DNA of 64,000 nucleotides from Neisseria sp. (GCF_030530745.1 NZ_JAUMUI010000009.1:25963-89962), one strand, 5' to 3'. Shown: positions 1 through 9,193, counted from the first letter of the stretch. Notes: generated by a model not told the origin, from the letters alone. Numbers and translations: made by a program.

Positions 1-482
1 AGTGAAAACAGAAATGCTGCATCTGCATCTTCTATTGTTGTAAATCGATTCTTACTATGATGTCGTAAATGATCTCGTCTATACTCAACAGCACTTTGTA
101 CTAAAATAAAAGTACTAATAAATTCTAAAATTAAATCATTATATTTTGAATATCTAGGTAAAAAAGCTTTATGTACACAGTGATGGCCAATTACTACTTG
201 TAATTTTCGCATTTGTCCTATAGCTACAAGCCAACAAATAGGGCACAAAATTCCAAGAACCCAATACCAATAACTAGTACCAAATAAGAATACTAAAAAA
301 GGTAATAAGAAGCTAAAAAACAAATATAATACGGTTGTGAATAGATATATCGATGGGCTTATAACATTAAACCTCTTACCTTCTAGGGCTTTTCCTGTTA
401 TTCTTGTTAAAATAGGTTGTAGCCAATTTGGTAAAACCAACATAGACTCACGAACACCTTTTTCATAATAAGATTTGATCAT
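1..482 (-). CDS. Fatty-acid-desaturase-like membrane protein, 3' part beyond window edge
   Basis: The reverse strand reads open from an ATG at 482 to the window edge, giving the first 160 residues of a membrane protein. Residues about 45-85 are strongly hydrophobic (one or two membrane passes). They are followed by histidine clusters GHHCVH (about residue 98) and HLRHH (about residue 140), the first two of the three His boxes that bind the diiron centre in membrane fatty-acid desaturases and related hydroxylases. The third box would lie outside the window. It is the last visible gene of the AT-rich operon, 17 bases after the KAS III-like gene, and probably desaturates or hydroxylates a lipid or carrier-bound chain. 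The substrate cannot be told. The class is fairly sure; desaturase versus hydroxylase is open. Confidence 0.75.
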   Translation of the reverse strand, partial: MIKSYYEKGVRESMLVLPNWLQPILTRITGKALEGKRFNVISPSIYLFTTVLYLFFSFLLPFLVFLFGTSYWYWVLGILCPICWLVAIGQMRKLQVVIGHHCVHKAFLPRYSKYNDLILEFISTFILVQSAVEYRRDHLRHHSKNRFTTIEDADAAFLFS

Positions 483-499
483 AATTATTTACTCATTCA

Positions 500-1402
500 T
501 TAATTACAATATCTAAAAACAGTAACACCGATACTACGCCTACTTGGAACTACCACAGCAATAATATCATTTTTCTTTAAATTTTTACCTACAATAATTT
601 CAGACAAATTAATTAATCCATCTGAAGCCATACAGTGCCCTAATTTATATTGTGTATAAATCTGTTGATGTGGAATTTTTAGAATCTTAGCAACTCGAGC
701 ATTAAATATTGTACTCATATTATGAGTGATTATATAGGTATTACTACTATGCAAATCTATAAACAGTAAATTATCTAAAAACTTCCTGGCAGCACTCAAC
801 AACTCATCAAGATTACTATCTAAATCCATAGGATTAAAATCCAAAGGTACTTCAGATTTAATATGTCGAATCATACTATCTAACATTTGAAACGGCCCTT
901 CATTTTTACTGATTAAGCAGGCTGTAGCTGCATCACTATGCAAATATGCATTATTACCTACAACTCGTGCGAGATGAGCATCCTCTATATCATCAGCAAT
1001 AATAACCAAAATATTTTCAGCTAGTGACGAATTAATCATCGCTTGTGCTGTTCTCAAAATAGGGGTCAGATCTCCACAATTTTGGAACCCAATAAATTGA
1101 ATATAAGAATGATACAATCCTAAGTTTGATATCAAATCATGACCAATATCTCTTTTAAAATCCAATAAATTAATAGAATTTGATCCAAAAAGGACAACAT
1201 CAATATCCATCAAATCAATTTGATTTTTCTTTAGACATTTATTCGCAGCACTAAGTGCAAGATGAAGAATATCCTGATTATTTTTACAATAATGGCTAGA
1301 TCCTTTTGCAAGCAATTGCAATGTTGAGTATCGATCTAACCCTAGATCAGATATATGATGTATAGAACCTAAAGTATGAGTAATATCCAGCAAATAAGCC
1401 AA
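500..1402 (-). CDS. Beta-ketoacyl-ACP synthase III-like (thiolase fold) enzyme
   Basis: A 300-residue protein of the KAS III size class. The likely nucleophile is C109 in QNCGDL. SDAATACL (about 156-163) matches the conserved SD.A.A segment of the fold, H227 sits in ITHNMS, and GHCMASDGLINL (255-266) occupies the place of the usual GN.SAS motif. The catalytic Asn of FabH is therefore His here (H256, with D261 nearby), as in divergent KAS III relatives that transfer or hydrolyse acyl groups rather than do the fatty-acid priming step. The start is TTG: an AAGGA ribosome site lies 7-8 bases upstream, inside the end of the aminotransferase gene, and an in-frame stop lies just before it. Stop and start are one base apart, so translation is probably coupled. 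It may acylate or extend the carrier-bound intermediate (inference). Confidence 0.75.
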   Translation of the reverse strand: MAYLLDITHTLGSIHHISDLGLDRYSTLQLLAKGSSHYCKNNQDILHLALSAANKCLKKNQIDLMDIDVVLFGSNSINLLDFKRDIGHDLISNLGLYHSYIQFIGFQNCGDLTPILRTAQAMINSSLAENILVIIADDIEDAHLARVVGNNAYLHSDAATACLISKNEGPFQMLDSMIRHIKSEVPLDFNPMDLDSNLDELLSAARKFLDNLLFIDLHSSNTYIITHNMSTIFNARVAKILKIPHQQIYTQYKLGHCMASDGLINLSEIIVGKNLKKNDIIAVVVPSRRSIGVTVFRYCN

Positions 1403-1403
1403 A

Positions 1404-2462
1404 TTAAATTCCTTTTAACTCAATAGATTGAATCCAAGATTCAGAACTTGAATAAGTTTTATTTCCAGAAGAAAAAATTTTTTTTAATCTATATGACATT
1501 AAATTAGAAAGAGTTGGATCAATAGAAACATTAAATTTTTCTCCTTCAATCAATAAATTATCTACTGTTTTAACTCCTAAAGCAGTTGATGTTATGAAAA
1601 TTTCTTTTAGGGACCTTGTTAAAATAGCATTTTTAATCTCTTCAATAAAAACATCTCGTTCTTCCATTTCTAATCCAGTATTACTTTGGATAAGTTCAAT
1701 AACACTTTGTCTAGTAACTCCTGATAAAATTGTATCTCTAAGCTTAGGCGTAATTATTTTATTGTTTATACGAAAAAAAATATTCATTGTGCTTGCCTCT
1801 TCAATCATACCATCATGAATAGAAGATAACCAAAGCACAGCATCCGCCCCCTGTTTTTGAGCTTGTTCTGTAGCTAAAAATTGATGAGCATAATTAGCTC
1901 CAGTTTTTGCAAACCCTAATCCCCCAGGAGTTGCACGATGAAAATGATTTATGACAGAAAGTGTAAATTCTTTTGGTTTAAATTCACGGATAGGAGCTGC
2001 TAAAACATAAAATAAATATTCTTTGCTTATGATTGGTAACATATGGCTATCCAAACCAATTAATACAGGACGTATATACATCCATTTGCTTGGAAATGGA
2101 TTATTCCAATTTTCTAACTCTGAACAAACTTGATAAACAGATTTAATAAAAATATCAAATGAAGGGAAATTTAGACATAATCGCTGAGCAGATTTTTGAA
2201 ATCGTCTATAATTTAATGATAAACGAAATAAATTTACTTTTGAACCTATACGATATGCTTTCATCCCTTCAAAAATACTTGCACCAAATTGCAATGCCAT
2301 AGCACCCGGATTAAGTTGAAGTTCATGAAAATCATATAATGAAGGTATATCCCATATATTATTACTAGATCTTGCAACAGATATCTTAGGAGCCCACCCT
2401 TCAAACAAATTTTCTGAAGGCAGATTATCTTTCAATAATTTTATATCCTCAAATTTAGTCAA
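1404..2462 (-). CDS. Branched-chain-type amino acid aminotransferase (PLP fold type IV)
   Basis: A 352-residue class IV aminotransferase resembling IlvE of the longer BCAT type. The FEGMKAY segment (about 64-70) and GGLGFAKTGANYA (180-192) are family landmarks, with K186 as the PLP-binding lysine; IEEASTMNIFF follows. BCATs interconvert Leu, Ile and Val with their 2-oxo acids using glutamate. The start is TTG at 2462, preceded by a strong GGAGGA site that lies within the last codons of the adenylation gene, so the two genes overlap by 8 bases. Housekeeping ilvE genes are normally elsewhere in neisserial genomes. Being inside this operon suggests a dedicated role: making or removing a branched or otherwise hydrophobic amino acid used by the cluster (inference). 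Confidence 0.85.
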   Translation of the reverse strand: MTKFEDIKLLKDNLPSENLFEGWAPKISVARSSNNIWDIPSLYDFHELQLNPGAMALQFGASIFEGMKAYRIGSKVNLFRLSLNYRRFQKSAQRLCLNFPSFDIFIKSVYQVCSELENWNNPFPSKWMYIRPVLIGLDSHMLPIISKEYLFYVLAAPIREFKPKEFTLSVINHFHRATPGGLGFAKTGANYAHQFLATEQAQKQGADAVLWLSSIHDGMIEEASTMNIFFRINNKIITPKLRDTILSGVTRQSVIELIQSNTGLEMEERDVFIEEIKNAILTRSLKEIFITSTALGVKTVDNLLIEGEKFNVSIDPTLSNLMSYRLKKIFSSGNKTYSSSESWIQSIELKGI

Positions 2463-4026
2463 TTTTACTTCCTCCTATCAATGATTTAATCATCTTCTTT
2501 CTATCATTTTTTCCATTTTCCGTAACAGGAATACTCTCATGAAAATAATAACGCCTAGGCAACATATATCTTGGTAATATCTGTGAAAGATAATATCTAA
2601 GATCAGATTCTACTGAACCTGAAATCAATGATTTACCTTGATCATTCAAAACTAATGCTGCACATAAAATTTCATTTTCCTCTTCAACTATCGTAAAAAC
2701 ACAGCAGTTTGATATATACTTAAAAGAATTAATATGTTTTTCGATTTCTTCTATTTCAATACGGTTTCCATTAATTTTTACCTGATTATCTAATCTTCCT
2801 ACAAAATAAAAACATCCATTTTTATCAAAAAAACAATTATCTCCAGTTTTGAAAACTTTATTTAAATCCATAGGTTGATTTGGATCATTTATAAGTCTTT
2901 TGGATGTTTCTTCAGGCAATTTCCAATATCCACTGAACAATGGCAATCCCCTAATTACAAGCTCTCCTATCCGATCAGATTCATATATTCTATTATTATT
3001 TTCATCCCATAACATCATTTCTATAGCACTATGCCCTTTACCAACAGGGGCGTGAGATATTTCATTAGATAAAAAATAATTAGTATCTAAAATTTCAAAT
3101 GTGCAGGCAATACTCTCTGATTGTCCATATATATTATAAAAAACTATTTCTGGTAATTTTTCATAGATTTTTCTCATATTGGCAACAGGAAAATGTTCAC
3201 CTGCAAAAATTATTTGCTTTAGTGTTACAAATTGACTTATTTTTTCATAACACACTTTAAGTATTAATTTCCATACAGTTGGGACACTACTTAAATGAGT
3301 AATTTCCCACTTTACTAATAAATCAATTAATTTTTCAGGTCGTTTTAACAATAATTTATTAGGTAAATATAAAGTTGTCCCCGTACTTAAACATAAACCG
3401 ATATCCAATAATGAAAAATCAAATTGCAATGGAGACAAACTTGCATATCTAGATCTAAGAGGAATTTTAATATGATCAATTAATCCTTTGAAAAAAGAAA
3501 CTACTGCAACATGACTCATCACAATACCTTTAGGTTTTCCAGTTGTTCCTGACGTAAATATAATCCATACAGCATCAGTTTCTAATGATTTTTTTTCAGC
3601 TGGGATCATAATACTAGGATTTTTTTGAATATGTATACAGAATCTATTGAATATTGGCTCAATACAGTTTTCATTTAAATGTTGATTCAGCACATGATTA
3701 TCTTCAAATAAGATTAACACAGGATCTAACTCTTCAATAATACTATGATATCTGGATTGAGGAGTTTCAGGAGAAATAACTGTAAATATTGATCCTACAA
3801 TTGATGATGCCAATAAAAAACAAATACTATAGAAACTTGAGTCTGCAACAATAACTATTCTATCACCAGTTTTAATACCCATATCTTTTAACCAAATGGC
3901 ACATTGATATGAACTATGTTTTAATGTATTATAAGTATAACTTCCATAAGGATCTATAATTGCATATGAGTCATTACTTCTTTTATTAAATTTTTCATTA
4001 AGCCATAAATCATGAAGAAATTCCAT
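2455..4026 (-). CDS. Stand-alone amino-acid adenylation enzyme (AMP-forming ligase)
   Basis: A 523-residue ANL-family enzyme with the full set of core motifs: P-loop FTSGTTGKPKG (157-167), FDFS with D203 at the place of the alpha-amino-binding Asp of NRPS adenylation domains, NIYGQSE, KTGD, GRLDNQVKINGNRIE, and C-terminal catalytic K506 in ENGKNDR. It would activate an amino acid with ATP and load it on a carrier protein thiol; the only carrier visible is encoded two genes upstream. Aligning by eye with GrsA gives pocket residues D-F-L-S-I-A-I-A-C-K, a hydrophobic pocket with no assignment I trust. No condensation, carrier or reductase domain is fused. Architecture is close to DltA (D-Ala ligase), but no dltBD genes are visible. 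ATG start; the stop overlaps the aminotransferase start. Confidence 0.85.
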   Translation of the reverse strand: MEFLHDLWLNEKFNKRSNDSYAIIDPYGSYTYNTLKHSSYQCAIWLKDMGIKTGDRIVIVADSSFYSICFLLASSIVGSIFTVISPETPQSRYHSIIEELDPVLILFEDNHVLNQHLNENCIEPIFNRFCIHIQKNPSIMIPAEKKSLETDAVWIIFTSGTTGKPKGIVMSHVAVVSFFKGLIDHIKIPLRSRYASLSPLQFDFSLLDIGLCLSTGTTLYLPNKLLLKRPEKLIDLLVKWEITHLSSVPTVWKLILKVCYEKISQFVTLKQIIFAGEHFPVANMRKIYEKLPEIVFYNIYGQSESIACTFEILDTNYFLSNEISHAPVGKGHSAIEMMLWDENNNRIYESDRIGELVIRGLPLFSGYWKLPEETSKRLINDPNQPMDLNKVFKTGDNCFFDKNGCFYFVGRLDNQVKINGNRIEIEEIEKHINSFKYISNCCVFTIVEEENEILCAALVLNDQGKSLISGSVESDLRYYLSQILPRYMLPRRYYFHESIPVTENGKNDRKKMIKSLIGGSKID

Positions 4027-4030
4027 AATA

Positions 4031-4699
4031 CTAAAACTCCACTATAATAGGTTCATCTCTTAATATATGTCCTTCAATATTCATCATTTTTATGATATCC
4101 TCACCTGCAATTATACGTTTTTTATACATTTCTTCTTTCTTATTTTTAATAGATGCTGATTTAATAATTAACCTTGCATGCTCTTTAGGTACATACAACA
4201 TTCCATCCATATCTCCAAAAATCCAATCACCTAAATCAAAGCTAACATCACCAATTGATATAGATTTTGTATAATGGGTATCTCTATTTATCTTTCCTAA
4301 AGAAGCAGCCATTGGAGAACAAAATAAAGCCCAAACAGGTAATTCTAATATACTAGCCTCCGCAACATCTCTCACCCCCCCAAGGCAAACAATTCCACTA
4401 AGATTTTTTTGCTTAGCAGCTAGCATAACAATATCACCTAATAATGCTTTTTTTTGACAATAATCTTTAATTAATAAAACGCTTCCTTCAGGTACTTTAT
4501 TTAGCCCTTGTAATACAGGAAGAATCTCACCTTTTGTTTCTACTGGAAACACTGGGCCAGCTAAAAATAAATTAGGTGTAAAATTTTGTAGACTATGTTG
4601 TTTTATAATTTTGACATATCCCATGCCCTTATCCCAAACCACAGCAGTTCCAAGCCTTTTTGCTTCACTTAGCATTTGATTTATAATATTAATTTCCAT
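4031..4699 (-). CDS. RraA-fold / HMG-aldolase-family protein
   Basis: About 222 residues from the chosen start. GDIVMLAAKQKNLSGIVCLGGVRD and GDWIFGDMDGMLYVP match the RraA family (formerly 'demethylmenaquinone methyltransferase'), which includes class II pyruvate aldolases, oxaloacetate decarboxylases and the RNase E inhibitor RraA. The conserved Arg-Asp pair of the metal and substrate site is present. The Asp of the usual V-D-G-x-V-R-D motif is Leu (CLGGVRD), so aldolase chemistry is uncertain. A longer reading starts at 4750 and would overlap the carrier gene by 62 bases. I prefer ATG 4699 (11-base overlap, starting MEINIINQ), although neither start has a clear ribosome site, which suggests coupling to the carrier gene. 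Its role in the cluster is unknown. Confidence 0.7.
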   Translation of the reverse strand: MEINIINQMLSEAKRLGTAVVWDKGMGYVKIIKQHSLQNFTPNLFLAGPVFPVETKGEILPVLQGLNKVPEGSVLLIKDYCQKKALLGDIVMLAAKQKNLSGIVCLGGVRDVAEASILELPVWALFCSPMAASLGKINRDTHYTKSISIGDVSFDLGDWIFGDMDGMLYVPKEHARLIIKSASIKNKKEEMYKKRIIAGEDIIKMMNIEGHILRDEPIIVEF

Positions 4700-4928
4700 A
4701 ATTTTTATATATTGATTTAATAGTTGAAAATTTTGATACTTTAAAATCATCTATATCAATAGAGTTTCCTGTTAAATTTTCAATAAAAATAATTAATTCA
4801 ACAAGAATTAAAGAATCAACATATCCCGATTCAATAATAAGAGTATCTTCTTGAATCAAACTAGAATCAATTCCTGCTTTTTCTGAAATGAATTTTTTTA
4901 CCTCAAAAGTAAATTTTTCATATATCAT
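4689..4928 (-). CDS. Acyl/peptidyl carrier protein
   Basis: A 79-residue free-standing carrier protein. S39 in YVDSLILVELIIFIE is the expected 4'-phosphopantetheine attachment site (D-S-L motif), flanked by the acidic helix typical of the family. A reading from TTG 4949 adds seven residues, but ATG 4928 has GGAAGG just upstream and fits the usual carrier length. It lies between the diiron oxygenase (42-base gap) and the RraA-like gene (11-base overlap). As the only carrier in the visible part of the operon, it is the natural partner of the adenylation enzyme and of the KAS III-like enzyme. The phosphopantetheinyl transferase would have to be the host's own or lie beyond the window. Confidence 0.85.
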   Translation of the reverse strand: MIYEKFTFEVKKFISEKAGIDSSLIQEDTLIIESGYVDSLILVELIIFIENLTGNSIDIDDFKVSKFSTIKSIYKNYGN

Positions 4929-4970
4929 GATTTTCCTTCCCATATTCAATTAATGTTTAAATCTAAAATA

Positions 4971-5843
4971 CTATTTAGCTGGTAATAAATCCATTTCTCC
5001 TAAAAAGTTAATTAGAGAATTAACCCTTTTTATAGATTTTGGACTTTTAGCAAAAAAACTCTCATTTGAATACGATATCAATTTTTCTCTTAATAAAAAG
5101 GCTTCTTTAATTCCAATCTCTTGATAAATCTTTATATTATGGTAATCAATATGCCTTGTTTTTAAATAATTAAGAACATGATCTTGTAACTTTTTCCACT
5201 CAAATGAACCAACTAACTGTTTTACAAATTCCACATGTTCACGTACTAACAGCCTGCCAAATGATATATGCCGTCCTTCATCTGCTACATGATAGGCATT
5301 AATAGCACGAACCAACTCAGGTAACCTATCATCATTCATTAGAGTTTCATTAATCCCCTGCCCTAATTCTTCAAAAATTAAAACATGAATAAATGTTAAT
5401 AAATCTTCAGTTTCAGCATACTCCCACATATCTCCTTGTGCGTAAGAATAAAGAATTGGGTAAAATTTACCGTATTTCTCACAAAAATCTGCAAACATTC
5501 TCATATGATTATTTTCTTCTTCTATAAAAAAATGAAAATATTTTCTAAATGCTGAATATCTTGATTTGAACATACGCCTAACCATATTGGCTACAACTTC
5601 TTTTTCTCCAGATGCAGATACTGAGCATAAAAGACAAAATTCTAATTGCGACAACCGTTTTTGTTGTTCAATAGATAATTTATCATATTCAGGCTGGCCA
5701 TAAATTGTTATAAGCTCAGGTGAAATCCAAAAGCTATCCATATCAGGAGCCTTATTCCAAGGCAAATCGTCAAATGGGTTTAATCTTCGCTTAATAGAAG
5801 CTTTTAAAAGGTTTTCGATGATATTATCTTTGCGTATTGACAT
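4971..5843 (-). CDS. AurF/CmlI-like diiron N-oxygenase
   Basis: A 290-residue protein of the p-aminobenzoate N-oxygenase (AurF) family, which oxidises amines to hydroxylamines, nitroso or nitro groups at a non-haem diiron centre. The ligand pattern is visible: EENNH (E110, H113), FEELGQG (E158), and HVADEGRH (H185, E189, H192). The spacings of E158-H185-E189-H192 equal those of AurF E196-H223-E227-H230; a further upstream Glu (E80 or E68) could complete the set. It is the first gene of the operon. An AAGG sits 13 bases before the ATG, a rather long spacing, and the transcript probably starts near 5883 from a poly-G-spaced promoter. AurF-like enzymes next to NRPS-type activation genes make N-oxygenated signals in the mgo, pvf and ham clusters; a similar use here is an inference. 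Confidence 0.85.
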   Translation of the reverse strand: MSIRKDNIIENLLKASIKRRLNPFDDLPWNKAPDMDSFWISPELITIYGQPEYDKLSIEQQKRLSQLEFCLLCSVSASGEKEVVANMVRRMFKSRYSAFRKYFHFFIEEENNHMRMFADFCEKYGKFYPILYSYAQGDMWEYAETEDLLTFIHVLIFEELGQGINETLMNDDRLPELVRAINAYHVADEGRHISFGRLLVREHVEFVKQLVGSFEWKKLQDHVLNYLKTRHIDYHNIKIYQEIGIKEAFLLREKLISYSNESFFAKSPKSIKRVNSLINFLGEMDLLPAK

Positions 5844-5889
5844 GGGATATTTAGTACCTTTATGTTTTTTAAGATTAAAAATAATTTTT

Positions 5890-5919
5890 AATGTATGCCC
5901 CCCCCCCTAGAAAGTTCAA
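5890..5919 (-). promoter_or_regulatory. Candidate phase-variable promoter with ten-G spacer
   Basis: On the minus strand TTGAAC (5914-5919) and TACATT (5890-5895) are 18 bases apart, and the spacer contains ten consecutive G (5898-5907). Both hexamers match consensus at four of six positions. Neisserial porA, opc and fetA promoters use a homopolymer between -35 and -10 in this way, so that slipped-strand changes in tract length alter transcription. Nine G would give the optimal 17-base spacing. The predicted start near 5883 leaves a 40-base leader before the AurF-like gene. Confidence 0.6.
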
Positions 5920-6117
5920 ATTAATTTATAACTATTTGATTATAAAATGAATTTATTTCAAAACTTGGATCAACATTCTTGTTCTTTCAAAGGTTAATAC
6001 ACATTTTTCATATTTAAATTTGTGCAATCACAAAGATCACATGCTACTACTTAAAAGTATTTTTAGCATAATGTAATTCCTATCCCCTATAAATACGATG
6101 AGGCTGCCTTTTGTATT

Positions 6118-6126
6118 CCCCCCCCC
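6118..6126. repeat. Homopolymeric tract of nine C
   Basis: Nine consecutive C on the plus strand. On the minus strand TTGGAT lies upstream and TACAAA downstream with a 15-base spacer, an arrangement parallel to the ten-G promoter 200 bases nearer the AurF-like gene (TTG.A..TAG-polyG-.ATACA). It could be a second, currently short-spaced promoter for the same operon or a decayed duplicate of the first. Confidence 0.5.
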
Positions 6127-6259
6127 TAATATCCAACTTACTCGTGACTAATCTGAATTTTTAAGAGATTCCACAAAATAAGCAGTATTAAGTATTAACT
6201 GCATAACTCACATTTCCTCTATAATTGAAAAGTCTTTGCATCAAAATTCCTTGCGGTTG

Positions 6260-6268
6260 CCCCCCCCC
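6260..6268. repeat. Homopolymeric tract of nine C upstream of the OmpA-like gene
   Basis: Nine consecutive C in the leader of the plus-strand OmpA-like gene. TTGCCC (6258-6263) overlaps the tract and TAAAAT (6280-6285) follows 16 bases later, so tract length could tune a promoter. The downstream bases belong to a short dispersed repeat whose copies near 34109 and 56685 lack the long C run, so the tract has expanded here. Confidence 0.4.
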
Positions 6269-6380
6269 GTTTGTGGCGGTAAAATCTGGTTTTATCTGCA
6301 GGGGCTCAGCCTCTTTCAAATCAGGGCAACGCTTTATGTGCCGCCCCATGTTGAAACATAATCTATTAAAGGAAAAGGAA

Positions 6381-7037
6381 ATGTCGGACAACAACGACCA
6401 CAAAGAACAGCGCATCGGTTTATGGATTGCCGGCGGCGCAGCGGCGCTGTCGGTATTGTCGATTCTTTTTTACGCCGTTTGGGGTTGGGAAAACGGCAAA
6501 ATCGAAGGTTCGCCCGGCTACGGCCAAGAAGCTTCGGCGGCAGTAGTTGAAGAAACCGTCGCTGCGGCTTCCGCTCACGAAACCCAGGCTCACGAAACTT
6601 CGGAGGCCTCGGAAAACGATACTGCCGCCGCGTCTGCTGCAGAATCTTCCGCTTCCGGCGCCGCCGCCGAACAGATTCTGGCCGACACTCAAACCGTTAC
6701 GGCGGGCGACGGTGCGCAAACAGTGGTTGAAAACGGCATTGTGAAGTTCTACTTTGCTACCGGCAAAGCCGATTTGGCCGCCGATACCGAAGAAGCCCTG
6801 CAAGATGTGCTGGCGGGGGTGAAAGAAGGCAGAAAGGCTGTAATTTCAGGCTTTCATGATGCCACAGGCAACCGCATGAAAAATGAAGAACTGTCGAAAA
6901 AACGCGCTTTTGCCGTGCGCGACGCCCTGCTGGGGCTGGGTGTGCCCGAGTCGCAAATCGAGCTGCGCAAACCTGAAAACGCAGAAGGCAGCGGCAACAA
7001 CGCCGAAGCCCGCCGCGTAGAAGTGGTACTGGAATAA
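6381..7037 (+). CDS. OmpA-domain protein, inner-membrane anchored
   Basis: A 218-residue protein starting at ATG 6381 behind AAAGGAAAAGGAA; an upstream in-frame start at 6225 has no ribosome site and runs through repeat DNA. Residues about 13-33 form one membrane span without an obvious signal-peptidase site, then comes an Ala/Glu/Thr/Ser-rich linker of about 80 residues. A C-terminal OmpA-like domain (about 118-218) contains KFYFATGKADL, an ISGFHDATGN strand-loop, ELSKKRAFAVRDAL and the terminal NNAEARRVEV. OmpA domains of this type bind peptidoglycan, so the protein probably tethers the membrane to the wall from the periplasmic side. It is transcribed away from the AT-rich island and ends at a clear terminator. 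Confidence 0.85.
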   Translation: MSDNNDHKEQRIGLWIAGGAAALSVLSILFYAVWGWENGKIEGSPGYGQEASAAVVEETVAAASAHETQAHETSEASENDTAAASAAESSASGAAAEQILADTQTVTAGDGAQTVVENGIVKFYFATGKADLAADTEEALQDVLAGVKEGRKAVISGFHDATGNRMKNEELSKKRAFAVRDALLGLGVPESQIELRKPENAEGSGNNAEARRVEVVLE

Positions 7038-7054
7038 GCAGTTTTTCCTTCTAC

Positions 7055-7087
7055 AAAAAAGCCCGGTTTTCACATCCGGGCTTTTTG
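7055..7087. terminator. Bidirectional rho-independent terminator
   Basis: AAAAAAGCCCGG and CCGGGCTTTTT form a GC-rich hairpin flanked by A and T runs. It lies between the convergent OmpA-like gene and glnS and could stop both transcripts. Confidence 0.8.
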
Positions 7088-7145
7088 TTTAACTGTGTTT
7101 TCAAACGGTCTGCGGGTTTTTAAGACCCGCAAAACACCACCAAGC

Positions 7146-8834
<1,689 letters not shown>

Positions 8835-9193
8835 GATGTTCGGCTTTACGGGAACAACGGCCAACAAGCAGTAAGGCCGTCTGAAATAATGCGTTGGCGA
8901 AAAAAGCGATTGTACCTTATTTCGGCATTGTTTACAGTTGCCGGCTGCCCGGGCAGGAACAGACCCCGCCGCAGCCTAGGGTTTCCTGTTGCGGCATCCG
9001 GCGCTTTTCCGTACCCTCCTGCCCGCCGGCTGTTTTTCAGAAAGCCGCCAACGGAATGCAGGCCGTCCGGAACTGCCGCGAAAGCTTTCAAACAACCTGT
9101 TATAACAAAAACATCTTATATTAAAACCAAGCATTCTTTCCTTTTTTCAGAAGGCCTGATTAAAGTAGCACGCATTTCAATCAGGAGCCCGTC
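8835..9193. other. Divergent intergenic region glnS/cysN
   Basis: Intergenic DNA between the divergent glnS and cysN starts. It carries one AG-DUS copy (about 8873-8885) and a degenerate one near 9059. The last 70 bases are AT-rich and probably hold the cysN promoter. I find no trace of cysD or another gene here. Confidence 0.6.

Larger units (their letters stand above)
5844..6380. other. AT-rich intergenic boundary between island and core genome
   Basis: This stretch separates the minus-strand biosynthetic operon from the plus-strand OmpA-like gene. It stays AT-rich to about 6230 and then shifts to the base composition of the core. It holds three cytosine homopolymers (10, 9 and 9 residues), two of which (5898-5907 and 6118-6126) are followed on the minus strand by the same short TACA-containing sequence. 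From about 6269 it carries a copy of a short dispersed repeat (GGCGGTAAAATCTGGTTTT) and from 6324 a hairpin-forming repeat. I see no convincing gene or insertion-sequence end here. Confidence 0.6.

Noticed and set aside
4031-4750. Longer reading of the RraA-fold gene from ATG 4750
   Set aside because: Overlaps the carrier-protein gene by 62 bases and adds a non-homologous N-terminus; ATG 4699 preferred, though neither start has a clear ribosome site.
6037-6069. Ten-codon ORF (MLKILLSSSM) with an AGGA site in the leader of the island operon
   Set aside because: Could be a leader peptide, but it is about 190 bases upstream of the operon start, has no attenuator-like structure, and such short ORFs are frequent in AT-rich DNA.
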